Assembly (NCBI RefSeq): GCF_002214805.1
Contig: NZ_CP019914.1
Location: 248,001-312,000, forward strand
Direction: 5' to 3'
Length of the DNA stretch: 64,000 bases
From: Brachyspira hampsonii
GTDB taxonomy: Bacteria; Spirochaetota; Brachyspiria; Brachyspirales; Brachyspiraceae
The notes below the pieces were generated by a model. It was given only the letters and a program-made list of their open reading frames with translations, was not told the origin of the DNA and searched no databases. The first letter of the stretch is position 1. Each line of letters begins with the position of its first letter. Both the position numbers and the translations under genes were made by a program. Of this stretch, positions 7,190 through 17,120 are shown piece after piece.

Positions 7190-8929
7190 TTGAAAAAAAC
7201 ATTTTACATTATATTATTATCAGTTTTATTTTTTACTCTATCATGCAAAAAAGTTAATTTGTTAAGTCCGTCAATAATACCTCCTCCAACTGAATTTCCA
7301 AATAACGGACAAATACCTCAATATCCAATACCAAGCCCAGCATTGCCGATACCTCCTGATAAAATAGAAGAAAAATACATAGTAGTAACCCCTGAAATAG
7401 TACAAAACGGAACAGTATTCGGAGGCTATAGCAGAAGATTTAAATTCAATAATGAATGGCATATACTTGCAACTAATGAATACCAATATGATCCTAATAC
7501 TAAAAGACTAAGCCCTACAGGTAAAGGAGCCGTATTAAAAATAGATAATAATGGAAAAACTATAACAAAAGTATATGGTCTTTCATTAGGTGATGATTTA
7601 GAAAAAAAAGAGTATTGGACTAATCTTAATTCAAAAAAAGTAATAATGGAGCCTAATAGAGTAACAATTCCCACAGCAGGTACTTATGGAATGACAATTG
7701 CATATCAAGAAAAGAAATATGAATATAAAAATGTAAAATTCTATAATGATAGGTTTAGGTATATACCAGAAATTTATCTTAATGTAAAGGGGAAAGCCAC
7801 TTCAGATTTAATAAATTGGGCTGACTCTCCTGATTTTCATAAAAAGGTATATAAATTACCAGAATTAAATTTTGATAATCCTAATTTTCAAGGAAGAATA
7901 GGTACAGCCAATAGTGATTTGGTACTCTTATATTTTAAAGGTAAATTTTTATTATTTATACACCCTACAATATATGATTATTATAAAGATGGTTTTATTC
8001 CTCCGTCTAATGAAGATCTTTATTTAGATTCTAAGTATTATTATACATTAGATTTAGGAAAAGATTCATCAGACCCTAAAAATTGGGTAACCAATGAAGC
8101 ACCTTGGGGAAAAAGATATCTTGTTACCTATTTTCGTTATGACGGTTACAAAATGTATGCATCAGGAGGAAATACATCTAAATATGTATATGATTCTTCT
8201 GACGGATATTGGTATCTTACAATAGAAGACTCTTATGCTCCAGACGCTTGGGATGGAATATGGGGAACAAAAGACGGTATCAATTGGGAAAGGGAAATGA
8301 GTTCGGCACCTTTTAAAAATGCCCAAGATATTGCATATTTCTTTAAAGAAAACCCTTTAATTACATATAAAGCATCAGATGACGGTACTCCTTTTGAACC
8401 TGAATATACAGAACTTAACGGTATATATTATAGAACTTTTAATACTACATATCCAATACCACCTGTAAAAGAAATTATGCAGACAGCTGAAAGATTTGAA
8501 ACTAATTTCACTATAACAGAAGAGCATATTAAAAACTCTGGTATTTATCAAATTCAAATGTCTTATGTGCCCCCTAATAATGCTAAAGAATCAGATTGGA
8601 TTACAATAGTACCTAACAATCAAATAACTTCATCCACAGCTTGGGAAAGCGGAGGTGCGGCTTTATTTACTTTTAATGGAAAATTACTTCGCTTAGTAGA
8701 CTATGATAGAGAGTTTAAATTAAATACTCAATATCAAGAAGCATTGAATTTGTCTAAACAATATTATAATTTACTTGAAACCTGCCCAGTCTCAGAGTAT
8801 AAAAATAATTGTTATTATTTTCTATATTATAAAGCTATGGCTGATATGATTAAAATAATTAAAGATAAAAGCAATGATTATTTTAAACCTGATAAGGCTT
8901 TTACACATTATACTTTTGAAATTAATTAA
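7190..8929 (+). CDS. Lipoprotein of unknown function, paralogue 2, beta-propeller-like
   Basis: 579 residues, a tandem duplicate of the preceding gene. It starts with TTG at 7190; no in-frame ATG precedes the signal peptide. The lipobox is FFTLSC (C19), followed by the same KKVNLLSP segment as paralogue 1 and a proline-rich tether. Shared blocks include TVFGGYSRRFKF, ATNEYQYDPNT, LSPTGKGAVLKI, TKDGINWE and a C-terminal LVDYDREFKLNTQY region. The middle (about 165-330) diverges strongly while both ends are conserved. This could mean that the middle is the variable ligand-contact or surface-exposed part. Function unknown. Confidence 0.75.
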   Translation: MKKTFYIILLSVLFFTLSCKKVNLLSPSIIPPPTEFPNNGQIPQYPIPSPALPIPPDKIEEKYIVVTPEIVQNGTVFGGYSRRFKFNNEWHILATNEYQYDPNTKRLSPTGKGAVLKIDNNGKTITKVYGLSLGDDLEKKEYWTNLNSKKVIMEPNRVTIPTAGTYGMTIAYQEKKYEYKNVKFYNDRFRYIPEIYLNVKGKATSDLINWADSPDFHKKVYKLPELNFDNPNFQGRIGTANSDLVLLYFKGKFLLFIHPTIYDYYKDGFIPPSNEDLYLDSKYYYTLDLGKDSSDPKNWVTNEAPWGKRYLVTYFRYDGYKMYASGGNTSKYVYDSSDGYWYLTIEDSYAPDAWDGIWGTKDGINWEREMSSAPFKNAQDIAYFFKENPLITYKASDDGTPFEPEYTELNGIYYRTFNTTYPIPPVKEIMQTAERFETNFTITEEHIKNSGIYQIQMSYVPPNNAKESDWITIVPNNQITSSTAWESGGAALFTFNGKLLRLVDYDREFKLNTQYQEALNLSKQYYNLLETCPVSEYKNNCYYFLYYKAMADMIKIIKDKSNDYFKPDKAFTHYTFEIN

Positions 8930-9118
8930 AAGACAATTAGTATAAAAATAATTAGTTTTAATGCTATATCAATATAGAATATATATTTATAGTATTATTT
9001 TTATACATAAATTATATTTTGATATATAAAAATAATACAATCATAATATATAGCTGTATAAGATATTATTTTTAATATAATATAATTGTACAAAAATAAA
9101 ACATTTCAAACTTATTAA

Positions 9119-9135
9119 TTGGCATGTTTTTTGCA
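9119..9135 (+). promoter_or_regulatory. Sigma-54 (-24/-12) promoter of clpB
   Basis: TTGGCATGTTTTTTGCA matches the consensus TGGCACG-N4-TTGCA at all but one fixed position. GG (9121-9122) and GC (9133-9134) are separated by exactly 10 bases, the spacing RpoN requires. The predicted start is near 9146, giving a leader of about 100 bases before the clpB ATG. Confidence 0.72.
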
Positions 9136-9205
9136 TATATAATAGTGTTCAGTAATTAAATGCTGAAACAAAATTATTTAATCAAAACTTAAATAATTAA
9201 TTTAT

Positions 9206-9237
9206 AAAGGAGTGAGGCGGTATTAAAAAAGCCGTCT
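9206..9237 (+). promoter_or_regulatory. Distant ribosome site and hairpin in the clpB leader
   Basis: AAAGGAG (9206-9212) is the only strong ribosome site but ends 36 bases before the ATG at 9249. Between them AGGCGG (9215-9220) pairs with CCGTCT (9232-9237), with one G-U pair. Folding would shorten the gap. An in-frame TAA upstream rules out a longer ClpB. Confidence 0.5.
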
Positions 9238-9248
9238 ATTAATTAGAT

Positions 9249-11828
9249 ATGGATTATAATAAATATACAATAAAAGCCCAAGAAGCTATAAATGAAGCTG
9301 CAAATATAGCTAACGGTGAAGATCATAATGAAATAAAAAGTGAACATTTACTTCTAGCATTATTAAAACAAGAAGACGGACTTATTCAGCCTTTAGTAGA
9401 GAGAATAGGTGTTCCTATAAATACATTAATAGATAAAACTCAGAGATTAGTTGATGAAAATGTAAAAGTAACAGGAGAAAATGTTCAGCTGCATTTATCT
9501 ACTAATGCAGGTAAAATTCTAGCTAAAGCAGAAAAAGAAGCCAATGCTTTAAAAGATCAGTATGTATCTACAGAACATATATTCTTAGCACTTGTTGAAG
9601 CTGACAATAAAGCAGGAGACATGCTAAGAAAAAGCGGAATAGCAAAAAAAGAAGTTTTGAGTGCATTAAAAGCATTAAGAAACGGTCAAAGAGTTAATAG
9701 CCAAGACCCAGAAGCAAAAATGCAGGCACTAGATAAATACTGCCGTGATTTAACAGAATTAGCTAAAAATGAAAAGATAGATCCCGTTATAGGAAGAGAT
9801 GAAGAGATAAGAAGAGTTATGCAGGTATTATCAAGAAGAACAAAGAATAATCCTGTACTCATAGGTGAGCCCGGAGTTGGTAAAACAGCTATTGTTGAAG
9901 GACTTGCAAGAAGAATAGTTTCTCAAGATGTACCTGAAGGACTTAAAGATAAAAGATTATTAGCTTTGGATTTGGGAGCATTAGTAGCTGGTGCTAAATT
10001 CAGAGGAGAGTTTGAAGAGAGATTAAAAGCTGTTATCACTGAAATAGAAAAATCAGAAGGCAATATAATATTATTTATAGATGAGCTTCATACTTTGGTA
10101 GGAGCAGGTGCCACTGAAGGAGCAATGGACGCTTCTAATTTATTAAAACCTGCATTGGCAAGAGGTGAATTAAGAGCAATAGGTGCTACTACTTTAGATG
10201 AATACAGAAAATACATAGAAAAAGATAAAGCACTTGAAAGAAGATTCCAACAGGTTTACTGTAAAGAGCCTAGCGTTGAAGATACTATTTCAATACTTAG
10301 AGGCTTAAAAGATAAATACGAAGTTCATCATGGTGTAAGAATAAAAGATGATGCTTTAGTTGCTGCTGCTGTATTGTCAAACAGATACATAACTAACAGA
10401 TTCTTACCAGACAAAGCTATTGACTTGGTAGATGAAGCTGCAAGCCAATTAAAAATAGAAATAGACAGTCAGCCTACTGAACTTGATAAATTGGAAAGAA
10501 AAATATTACAGCTTAATATAGAAAAACAAGCTCTTTCAAAAGAAAATGATCCTGCTTCTAAAGAAAGATTAGAAAAACTAGAAAAAGAATTATCCGAACT
10601 TTCTGAAGAACGCAATGCTATGAAACTTCAATGGGATAATGAAAAAGGAAGAATTGAAGAGACTAGAAAATTAAAAGAAGAACTTGAAGAGCTTAATATA
10701 AAAGAAACTCAGTATACAAGAGAAGGAAATTTAGCAAAAGCTGCAGAAATAAAATACGGTAAAATTCCAGAACTTCAGAAAAAACTTGATGAGGCTTCTA
10801 AAGCAATGGAAGATGCTAAAAACTCAGATAAAAAAAGACTATTAAGAGAAGAGATTTCTGAAGATGATATAGCAAGAGTTATATCCGTATGGACAGGAAT
10901 ACCTGTAAGCAAAATGCTTGCTAGTGAAAAACAAAAATACTTGCAGCTTGAAGAAGTATTACATAAGAGAGTTGTGGGACAGGATGAGGCTATAACTTCT
11001 GTTGCTGATGCTATTAGAAGAAACAGAGCAGGACTTTCTGATGAAAATAAACCGCTTGGAAGTTTCTTATTTATAGGACCTACAGGAGTTGGTAAAACTG
11101 AGCTTGCTAAAACTCTTGCGGATTTCTTGTTTAGTGATGAACATGCTTTGACAAGAATAGATATGAGCGAGTATATGGAAAAATTTTCTGTTACTAGACT
11201 TATAGGAGCTCCTCCGGGATATGTTGGCTATGATGAAGGCGGACAATTAACAGAGGCTGTAAGAAGAAGACCTTATTCTGTTATACTATTTGATGAGATA
11301 GAAAAAGCTCACCCTGATGTATTTAATGTACTTCTTCAGGTATTAGATGACGGAAGACTTACAGACGGACAAGGAAGAGTGGTAGATTTTAAAAATGCTA
11401 TTATAATAATGACTAGTAATTTGGGTTCTGATTTAATTCTTGAAGCTGATAATACTAATGATATAAAAGAAAAGATTCAGGAACTACTTAAAATGTCATT
11501 TAGACCAGAGTTCTTAAACAGAATAGATGAGATAATAACATTTACTAGACTTGACAAAAAATACATTGCTGAGATAGTAAGAAATCAAATAAATAGAGTT
11601 GCTAACAGACTTAAAGATAGAAGAATAACTTTAGATGTAAGCGATGAAGCTATAGATTATATTGCTGATATTGGTTATGATCCTCAATTTGGAGCAAGAC
11701 CATTAAAAAGAGCTATACAAAACTATATAGAAAATCCTCTAGCAAAAGAAATGCTGGCTGGTAAATACTTAGAAGGAGATACTATAAAAGTAAAAAAATC
11801 TGGAGATACTTTAGTTTTTGAAAAATAA
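9249..11828 (+). CDS. clpB: ATP-dependent disaggregase ClpB
   Basis: Hsp100 disaggregase of 859 residues (E. coli 857) that threads aggregated protein through a hexameric ring together with DnaK. In order: the double-repeat N domain (1-150), NBD1 with Walker A GEPGVGKT (206-213), the long coiled-coil middle domain (about 395-525) that distinguishes ClpB from ClpA and ClpC, and NBD2 with Walker A GPTGVGKT (610-617) and FDEIEKAH. The C-terminal D2 region includes [10 protein letters not shown]. It is monocistronic, with a sigma-54-type promoter and an unusual leader, and ends at a strong terminator shared with dnaE. No CIRCE element is seen. Confidence 0.97.
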   Translation: MDYNKYTIKAQEAINEAANIANGEDHNEIKSEHLLLALLKQEDGLIQPLVERIGVPINTLIDKTQRLVDENVKVTGENVQLHLSTNAGKILAKAEKEANALKDQYVSTEHIFLALVEADNKAGDMLRKSGIAKKEVLSALKALRNGQRVNSQDPEAKMQALDKYCRDLTELAKNEKIDPVIGRDEEIRRVMQVLSRRTKNNPVLIGEPGVGKTAIVEGLARRIVSQDVPEGLKDKRLLALDLGALVAGAKFRGEFEERLKAVITEIEKSEGNIILFIDELHTLVGAGATEGAMDASNLLKPALARGELRAIGATTLDEYRKYIEKDKALERRFQQVYCKEPSVEDTISILRGLKDKYEVHHGVRIKDDALVAAAVLSNRYITNRFLPDKAIDLVDEAASQLKIEIDSQPTELDKLERKILQLNIEKQALSKENDPASKERLEKLEKELSELSEERNAMKLQWDNEKGRIEETRKLKEELEELNIKETQYTREGNLAKAAEIKYGKIPELQKKLDEASKAMEDAKNSDKKRLLREEISEDDIARVISVWTGIPVSKMLASEKQKYLQLEEVLHKRVVGQDEAITSVADAIRRNRAGLSDENKPLGSFLFIGPTGVGKTELAKTLADFLFSDEHALTRIDMSEYMEKFSVTRLIGAPPGYVGYDEGGQLTEAVRRRPYSVILFDEIEKAHPDVFNVLLQVLDDGRLTDGQGRVVDFKNAIIIMTSNLGSDLILEADNTNDIKEKIQELLKMSFRPEFLNRIDEIITFTRLDKKYIAEIVRNQINRVANRLKDRRITLDVSDEAIDYIADIGYDPQFGARPLKRAIQNYIENPLAKEMLAGKYLEGDTIKVKKSGDTLVFEK

Positions 11829-11865
11829 TATTTAATAAACTCAATAATTAATTCCATAAAAATAA

Positions 11866-11900
11866 AAGGCTTACTGTTAATTTCAGTAAGCCTTATTTTT
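11866..11900. terminator. Bidirectional terminator between clpB and dnaE
   Basis: A perfect 11-bp stem AAGGCTTACTG/CAGTAAGCCTT (11866-11876, 11884-11894) with a 7-base loop. A runs on one side and T runs on the other serve both converging genes. Confidence 0.88.
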
Positions 11901-11916
11901 TAATAATTAAATTATT

Positions 11917-14900
11917 TTAAGCATATTCAATTTCTATTAATGATCTCAATGCACTTTTTGCTTCATTTAAAAATCTAGGATTAGGATCAACTTTGTAATT
12001 CTCACCTATTTTAAATACTTCCATACCGCTTTCAGATTTCAATTTTAAGAATATAGTATAGTCTCCCGGATTTGAAGATATAGCATTTTGCAAACATAAT
12101 AAATCCATATCATCAAATATATTTTTATTCATATATAATGCTAATTGCTTCTTACCGCTGTTATTATGTTTTATTCCTATACTATTATTAGGTCTGCTTG
12201 TAAACGCTTCATTAGAAACAACATTATCAGATCTTTTAATATCATTTTCTTTATTAGAAGTATTTTTAAATGGAGCATCATTTTTACTTACAGAAACCCT
12301 TTTATTTTCAGATTTCATTTCAGAAGATTCTTCTCTCTTTATATTATCTCTTTTTACTTCTTTAAGTTTAAGATTTTTATCTTTTAAGAAAGAATCTAAT
12401 AATTTTATATCAACTATATTATTATATATTTTTTCTGAGAATCTATTTTTATCTCTTCGTCCTTTTATTAATATTCCTGTCTGTTCTTCTAGTATATCTT
12501 TGAATTTTTCTATCTGACTATTAGCTGTAATATAAAATACATATTCAGTAAATATATCCATAATCTTTAATGTAATCATAGGAGTGTTTTTCTTTGTAGT
12601 TGTTTCAATAGCTGACATAACAACACAAGGAAGTAAAAACTCATCTTTATCTTTAAGATTATCAATATCCAAAGTATTATGGAAATATTTATAATCAATT
12701 TGAGAAACATATCTTGCAAAAGGATGGTATCTTAATGAAAACCCTAAAACTTCTCTTTCATTTTCCATTAAAATATTAGAAGCATATTCCACTTGTTTTT
12801 CTATAACTAAAGAAGCACTTCCGCTGTCATCTTCAGACATAGAATCAAAAAGCATAGTCTGACCTGATAAAGTTTCTTTCTGATAATTAGAAGCATGAGC
12901 GAGTATTGCATCAAGAGAACCAAGCAATGCACTTTCAGTATGTCCGAATCCTGAAAAAGCACCGCATTTAATTAATGTTTCATATACTTTTCTATTAACC
13001 AAATGAACATCAACTCTTTTTACAAAATCTTCTAAGTTTTTGAATTGTCCGTTTTTTTCTCTTTCTTCTTGAATAGCTAAAGCAGCATGAAGACCTACAC
13101 CTTTAACCGCATGTAAAGCATAAACTATTTTACCATCTTTTTGAGAAAATAAAGCATCGCTTTCAAAAACGCTTGCTGTCACTATTTCTATGTTTTTCTG
13201 TTTAATTTCATTAAGATATAAAGCTATTTTATCAGTATCAGCTATAACTGTATTAAGAAGTGCAACATAATATTCCATAGGATAATGAGCTTTAATATAT
13301 GCTTCCTGATATGCAATTAAAGCATAGCAAACAGAGTGCGATTTATTGAAGCCATATTCAGCAAAACCTTTCATAGTATCAAATAAATAAGTTAATAACT
13401 CTTTATCATAACCTCTCTCAAGTCCACCCTTAATAAATTTCTCTTCCATAGAGTTCATTTTCTCTACGATCTTTTTACCCATAGCCTTTCTTAAATCATC
13501 AGCTTCAGCAGCAGTAAATCCGCCTATAACTCGGCTTATAGCCATAATCTGCTCTTGATATATTAATACTCCCTGACTCTCTTTAAGTATAGGCTCTAAA
13601 TCAGGATGCTTGTATACTATTTCTTTTCTTTTATTTTTTCTGTCAGCATAATCTTTATCCATTCCGGAATTTAAAGGTCCAGGACGAAATAATGCTACGC
13701 TTGATACTAAGTCATCAAATCCTGTAGGTCTGATATTTATAAGCATCTGACGCATACCGGCACTTTCAAATTGGAAAATACCGCCTGTATCAGCTTTTCT
13801 AAATATTTCATAAACAGCTTCATCATCTAAAGGAAGTTTATCTATATCTATTTCAACACCATATCTTTCTTTTATATCTTTTATAGCATCCTTTATAAGT
13901 CTTAAGTTTTTAATACCCAAAAAGTCCATTTTTATAAGACCAGCACTTTCAACATAAGTCATTTCATACTGACAAGCCCTAGTACCTGTTTTAGAATCCT
14001 GATAAACCGGTGCTAAATCCATTATAGGATGCGATGATATAATAACTCCAGCTGCATGTAAGCCTACATTTCTAACTAATCCGTCAAGTCTTGTAGATAT
14101 TTCATACATATTTTTTAATTCTCTGCTGCTTTCTATCTCTTTAACCAAAGCAGCACAATCAGGATGATCATATATATCTACAACCCTTTTAATATCATCA
14201 GGTATACTTTTAGCAAGTCTGTCGGCAGTAGCTAAATCTATATTCATAACACGGCAAACATCTCTTATAACAGATCGTCCTCCCAAAGCTCCGAAAGTAG
14301 CTATTTGAGATACATTGTCCTTGCCATATTTATTTGTTACATAATCTATTACAACTTCTCTCTTATCATCTTGAAAGTCAACATCTATATCTGGCATGCT
14401 CTTTCTTTCAGGGTTTAAAAATCTTTCAAAAAGCAAATTATAATCAAGAGGATTAACTTTAGTAATTCCTGAAGCAAATGCAACTATTGAACCAGCCGCA
14501 CTTCCTCTGCCCGGACCTACAGCTACATCATTATTTCTTGCATAGTTAATAAAATCCTGAACTACAAGGAAATATCCTTCAAAACCCATCTTAGCTATGA
14601 CACCCAATTCCATATCAAGTCTTTCCATAGCTTCTTTTGGTATATCATTATTATAATGTTTATTAAGACCTTCTATACACATCTTCCTTAATGCTGTAGT
14701 TTCTGTCTCACCATTGGCAAGCTCATAATTAGGCATATAATAAGTCTTAGTCATTATATTTAAATCTTTGCATTGCTCTGCTATCTTAACTGTATTTTCA
14801 AATGCTTTAGGAAGTTTAGCAAATGACTTCATCATCTCTTCTTCTGTTTTTAGATGAAATTCATTGCTTGGAAATTTATATCTTCTTGGCGAATCTAAGG

Positions 14901-15627
14901 TAGCTTTAGTCTGTATAGCTAAAAGTATCTCATGAGCTTTAGCATCTTCTTTTGATACATAATGAACATCATTTGTAACAACTAATTCTATATTATGATG
15001 CTTAGCTAATTGGTATAATGCACTATTTAAAGATTTTTCTTCTGGCATATTATGATCCTGAAGCTCTATATAAAAATCATTTCCAAAAATAGATTTATAA
15101 TATTCAGCTAATTTTGAAGCCTGCTTATAATCTTTTTTTCTTATAGCAATAGGAATTTCTCCTCCCATACATGCTGATAAACAAATCAAGCCTTTATTAT
15201 ATTTTTCTATTAATTCATGGTCCACTCTCGGTCTATAATAAAAACCTTCAGTATATCCGAATGTTACCAATTTACATAAATTATTATATCCTTCTTTATC
15301 TTTAGCAAGAAGAATTAAATGCATAGCACTTTTTTCTTCGGAGTTCTCTATCTTTTTATCAAATCTTGTTTTAGGAGCAACATATACTTCACAGCCTATA
15401 ATAGGAATAATACCTTTATCTTTAGCTTCAGAGAAAAATTCCATAGCCCCGAACATATTTCCATGATCAGTCATAGCTATTCCCGGCATACCTAATTCCT
15501 TAGCTCTGTCTATTAAACCCGGTATAAGCCTTTTAGTTTTATCCTTCTTAGAATATAATGACTTAATACGAGCAGCCCCATCAAGTATTGAATATTGTGT
15601 ATGTACATGCAAATGAACAAATGACAT
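11917..15627 (-). CDS. dnaE: DNA polymerase III alpha subunit
   Basis: Replicative polymerase, 1236 residues (E. coli 1160). The PHP domain opens with HLHVHTQYSILDG (5-17) and keeps TDHGNM. The palm carries PDIDVDF (412-418) with catalytic Asp413 and Asp415, and a third Asp in the MDFLGIKNL stretch. A helix-hairpin-helix region and an OB-like region follow. Near the C-terminus a charged, low-complexity insert of roughly 80 residues (rich in Lys, Ser, Asn and Glu) separates the OB region from the last 75 residues and accounts for much of the extra length. AGGGG precedes the ATG. It is a DnaE-type alpha with no proofreading domain. Confidence 0.97.
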   Translation of the reverse strand: MSFVHLHVHTQYSILDGAARIKSLYSKKDKTKRLIPGLIDRAKELGMPGIAMTDHGNMFGAMEFFSEAKDKGIIPIIGCEVYVAPKTRFDKKIENSEEKSAMHLILLAKDKEGYNNLCKLVTFGYTEGFYYRPRVDHELIEKYNKGLICLSACMGGEIPIAIRKKDYKQASKLAEYYKSIFGNDFYIELQDHNMPEEKSLNSALYQLAKHHNIELVVTNDVHYVSKEDAKAHEILLAIQTKATLDSPRRYKFPSNEFHLKTEEEMMKSFAKLPKAFENTVKIAEQCKDLNIMTKTYYMPNYELANGETETTALRKMCIEGLNKHYNNDIPKEAMERLDMELGVIAKMGFEGYFLVVQDFINYARNNDVAVGPGRGSAAGSIVAFASGITKVNPLDYNLLFERFLNPERKSMPDIDVDFQDDKREVVIDYVTNKYGKDNVSQIATFGALGGRSVIRDVCRVMNIDLATADRLAKSIPDDIKRVVDIYDHPDCAALVKEIESSRELKNMYEISTRLDGLVRNVGLHAAGVIISSHPIMDLAPVYQDSKTGTRACQYEMTYVESAGLIKMDFLGIKNLRLIKDAIKDIKERYGVEIDIDKLPLDDEAVYEIFRKADTGGIFQFESAGMRQMLINIRPTGFDDLVSSVALFRPGPLNSGMDKDYADRKNKRKEIVYKHPDLEPILKESQGVLIYQEQIMAISRVIGGFTAAEADDLRKAMGKKIVEKMNSMEEKFIKGGLERGYDKELLTYLFDTMKGFAEYGFNKSHSVCYALIAYQEAYIKAHYPMEYYVALLNTVIADTDKIALYLNEIKQKNIEIVTASVFESDALFSQKDGKIVYALHAVKGVGLHAALAIQEEREKNGQFKNLEDFVKRVDVHLVNRKVYETLIKCGAFSGFGHTESALLGSLDAILAHASNYQKETLSGQTMLFDSMSEDDSGSASLVIEKQVEYASNILMENEREVLGFSLRYHPFARYVSQIDYKYFHNTLDIDNLKDKDEFLLPCVVMSAIETTTKKNTPMITLKIMDIFTEYVFYITANSQIEKFKDILEEQTGILIKGRRDKNRFSEKIYNNIVDIKLLDSFLKDKNLKLKEVKRDNIKREESSEMKSENKRVSVSKNDAPFKNTSNKENDIKRSDNVVSNEAFTSRPNNSIGIKHNNSGKKQLALYMNKNIFDDMDLLCLQNAISSNPGDYTIFLKLKSESGMEVFKIGENYKVDPNPRFLNEAKSALRSLIEIEYA

Positions 15628-15651
15628 ATTAAACCCCTATTTGATGCTATT

Positions 15652-15679
15652 ATTTTATATCATTTAAGTTAAATATCAA
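15652..15679 (-). promoter_or_regulatory. Putative dnaE promoter
   Basis: On the minus strand TTGATA (15674-15679), a 16-base spacer and TAAAAT (15652-15657), about 25 bases before the ATG. Confidence 0.5.
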
Positions 15680-15798
15680 GTTAAATTTACTAAAATATAT
15701 AAATAGTTTTTATTTATTTACTATAAATATTTACGGTATTTAATTTATAAAATTAATATACACTATATGAAAAAATAAATAATTTTTTATTTTTAAAT

Positions 15799-15826
15799 TT
15801 GACAATTTCTCTTTTAATACTATAAT
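15799..15826 (+). promoter_or_regulatory. Sigma-70-type promoter of the cheX operon
   Basis: TTGACA (15799-15804), a 16-base spacer and TATAAT (15821-15826). Both hexamers are perfect consensus. The leader is about 80 bases long. Confidence 0.75.
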
Positions 15827-15911
15827 TTCAATTAGATTTATTTTTTAATTGAAATAATACTCAATTATGTTATAATTAAAATATAAAAATAAAATTTAAA
15901 AGGAAATATAC

Positions 15912-16412
15912 ATGGCTACAACACCTATAAAATTTATGGACGTTAGATTCATTAATCCATTTATTGTATCTTTAGTATCAATATTTAAAGAGATGGCTGG
16001 TCTTACTATGGAAAAAGGTACCTTAGTTAAAGGACAAGGCCGTAAACTCTTCTCAGGATACGGTGTTGCTATAGGAATTGTCGGCGATGTTAATGGTCAA
16101 GTGCTTTATGAATTTCCTGAAAATTTCTCTCAGCTTCTTACTGAAAATCTTACAGATAAAAAACGCGGAGAATATGATTCTGAAGATGATTTTGAAGATA
16201 TGATGAGAAGCGTTATTAATGAAATGGGAAACACTATAAGCGGTCTTGCTATTACTAAATTAGCTGAAGAAGGTATTAGCTGCGATATCACTCCTCCTAT
16301 ACTTTACTTTGGAAAAGAAATACAAATTATACCTAAAAATTTGCAAACTATAATTATTCCTTTCCAATCTTCTCTTGGATTTGTCAGCGTTAATATTGCT
16401 ATGGATGCATAA
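15912..16412 (+). CDS. cheX: Chemotaxis phosphatase CheX
   Basis: 166-residue CheC/CheX/FliY-family protein that dephosphorylates CheY-P in spirochaete chemotaxis. The catalytic signature E-x-x-N is present at E104-N107 within INEMGNTISG. Only one such helix is seen, as expected for CheX; CheC has two. AAGGAA precedes the ATG. It is the first gene of a close-packed run (gaps 9, 24, 39 and 48 bases) whose other members concern the cell envelope. The usual chemotaxis partners are not in this window. Confidence 0.88.
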   Translation: MATTPIKFMDVRFINPFIVSLVSIFKEMAGLTMEKGTLVKGQGRKLFSGYGVAIGIVGDVNGQVLYEFPENFSQLLTENLTDKKRGEYDSEDDFEDMMRSVINEMGNTISGLAITKLAEEGISCDITPPILYFGKEIQIIPKNLQTIIIPFQSSLGFVSVNIAMDA

Positions 16413-16421
16413 TAATATTAA

Positions 16422-17096
16422 ATGATAAAAAACATTATATATATATCAGTTATAATATTTTTATTATTATCATGCAGCAACACTGTAAATAATAATATTA
16501 CACATACTAATGATGTAGTTATAAAACCCTATATAAATGATAAATATAGAATAACTCCTAATGCTCTTAGATTAAAATTATTATCTGAATATACAGAAAC
16601 TCATTATGGCAGTAAACTAATATATTTAGATAATCCCCAAATAATAGTAGTACATTCAACAGAAACACCAAATCTCGCTATAGCTGTAAATATATTTAAA
16701 AATGATATTTTAACAGGAAGACCTGATATAGAGGCAGGCGGTGAAGTAAATGTAGGAACTCATTTCTTAGTTGATTTTGACGGTACTATATACGAAAATA
16801 CTCCTATTGAATATATAGCAAGGCATACTGTAGGATTTAATTATACTTCTATAAGCATAGAGAATATAGGATATGCCGATAAGTTGACTAAAGAACAATT
16901 AGAAGCTAATGTAAAATTGATAAAATATATAAAAAGCAAATATAAAAGTATAAAATATATAATAGCACATTATGAATATAAAGATAAAACTATGCCTCAT
17001 TATTCTTTATATAAAGAATTAAATACAAAATACATAAATCCCGGCAAAAGAGATCCCGGCACCAATTTTATGAAAGAATTAAGAAAAAGAATTTAA
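16422..17096 (+). CDS. N-acetylmuramoyl-L-alanine amidase lipoprotein (Amidase_2)
   Basis: 224 residues with lipobox LLLSC (C18). The fold is the AmpD/PGRP type, cutting the bond between MurNAc and L-Ala in peptidoglycan. Probable zinc ligands are H78 (VVHSTE), H183 (IIAHYEY) and D211 (KRDPG), with the catalytic glutamate at E147 (SISIENIG). This matches AmpD His34, His154, Asp164 and Glu116. About 15 extra residues lie between the second and third ligands. Its start is 9 bases after cheX, with no clear ribosome site, so translational coupling is likely. As a lipoprotein it would act in the periplasm, as AmiD does. Confidence 0.87.
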   Translation: MIKNIIYISVIIFLLLSCSNTVNNNITHTNDVVIKPYINDKYRITPNALRLKLLSEYTETHYGSKLIYLDNPQIIVVHSTETPNLAIAVNIFKNDILTGRPDIEAGGEVNVGTHFLVDFDGTIYENTPIEYIARHTVGFNYTSISIENIGYADKLTKEQLEANVKLIKYIKSKYKSIKYIIAHYEYKDKTMPHYSLYKELNTKYINPGKRDPGTNFMKELRKRI

Positions 17097-17120
17097 ATAA
17101 AAATATAAGGTTTATTATTT

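Larger units (their letters stand above)
8930..9248 (+). promoter_or_regulatory. Upstream region of clpB: inverted repeat, sigma-54 promoter, structured leader
   Basis: This 319-base gap holds a perfect 14-bp AT inverted repeat (8992-9005 and 9025-9038), the sigma-54 element at 9119-9135, the pair TTCAG/CTGAA (about 9148-9167), and a hairpin between ribosome site and start codon. The large inverted repeat is centred about 130 bases before the predicted start, the usual position of an enhancer-binding-protein site. That role is inference. Confidence 0.5.
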
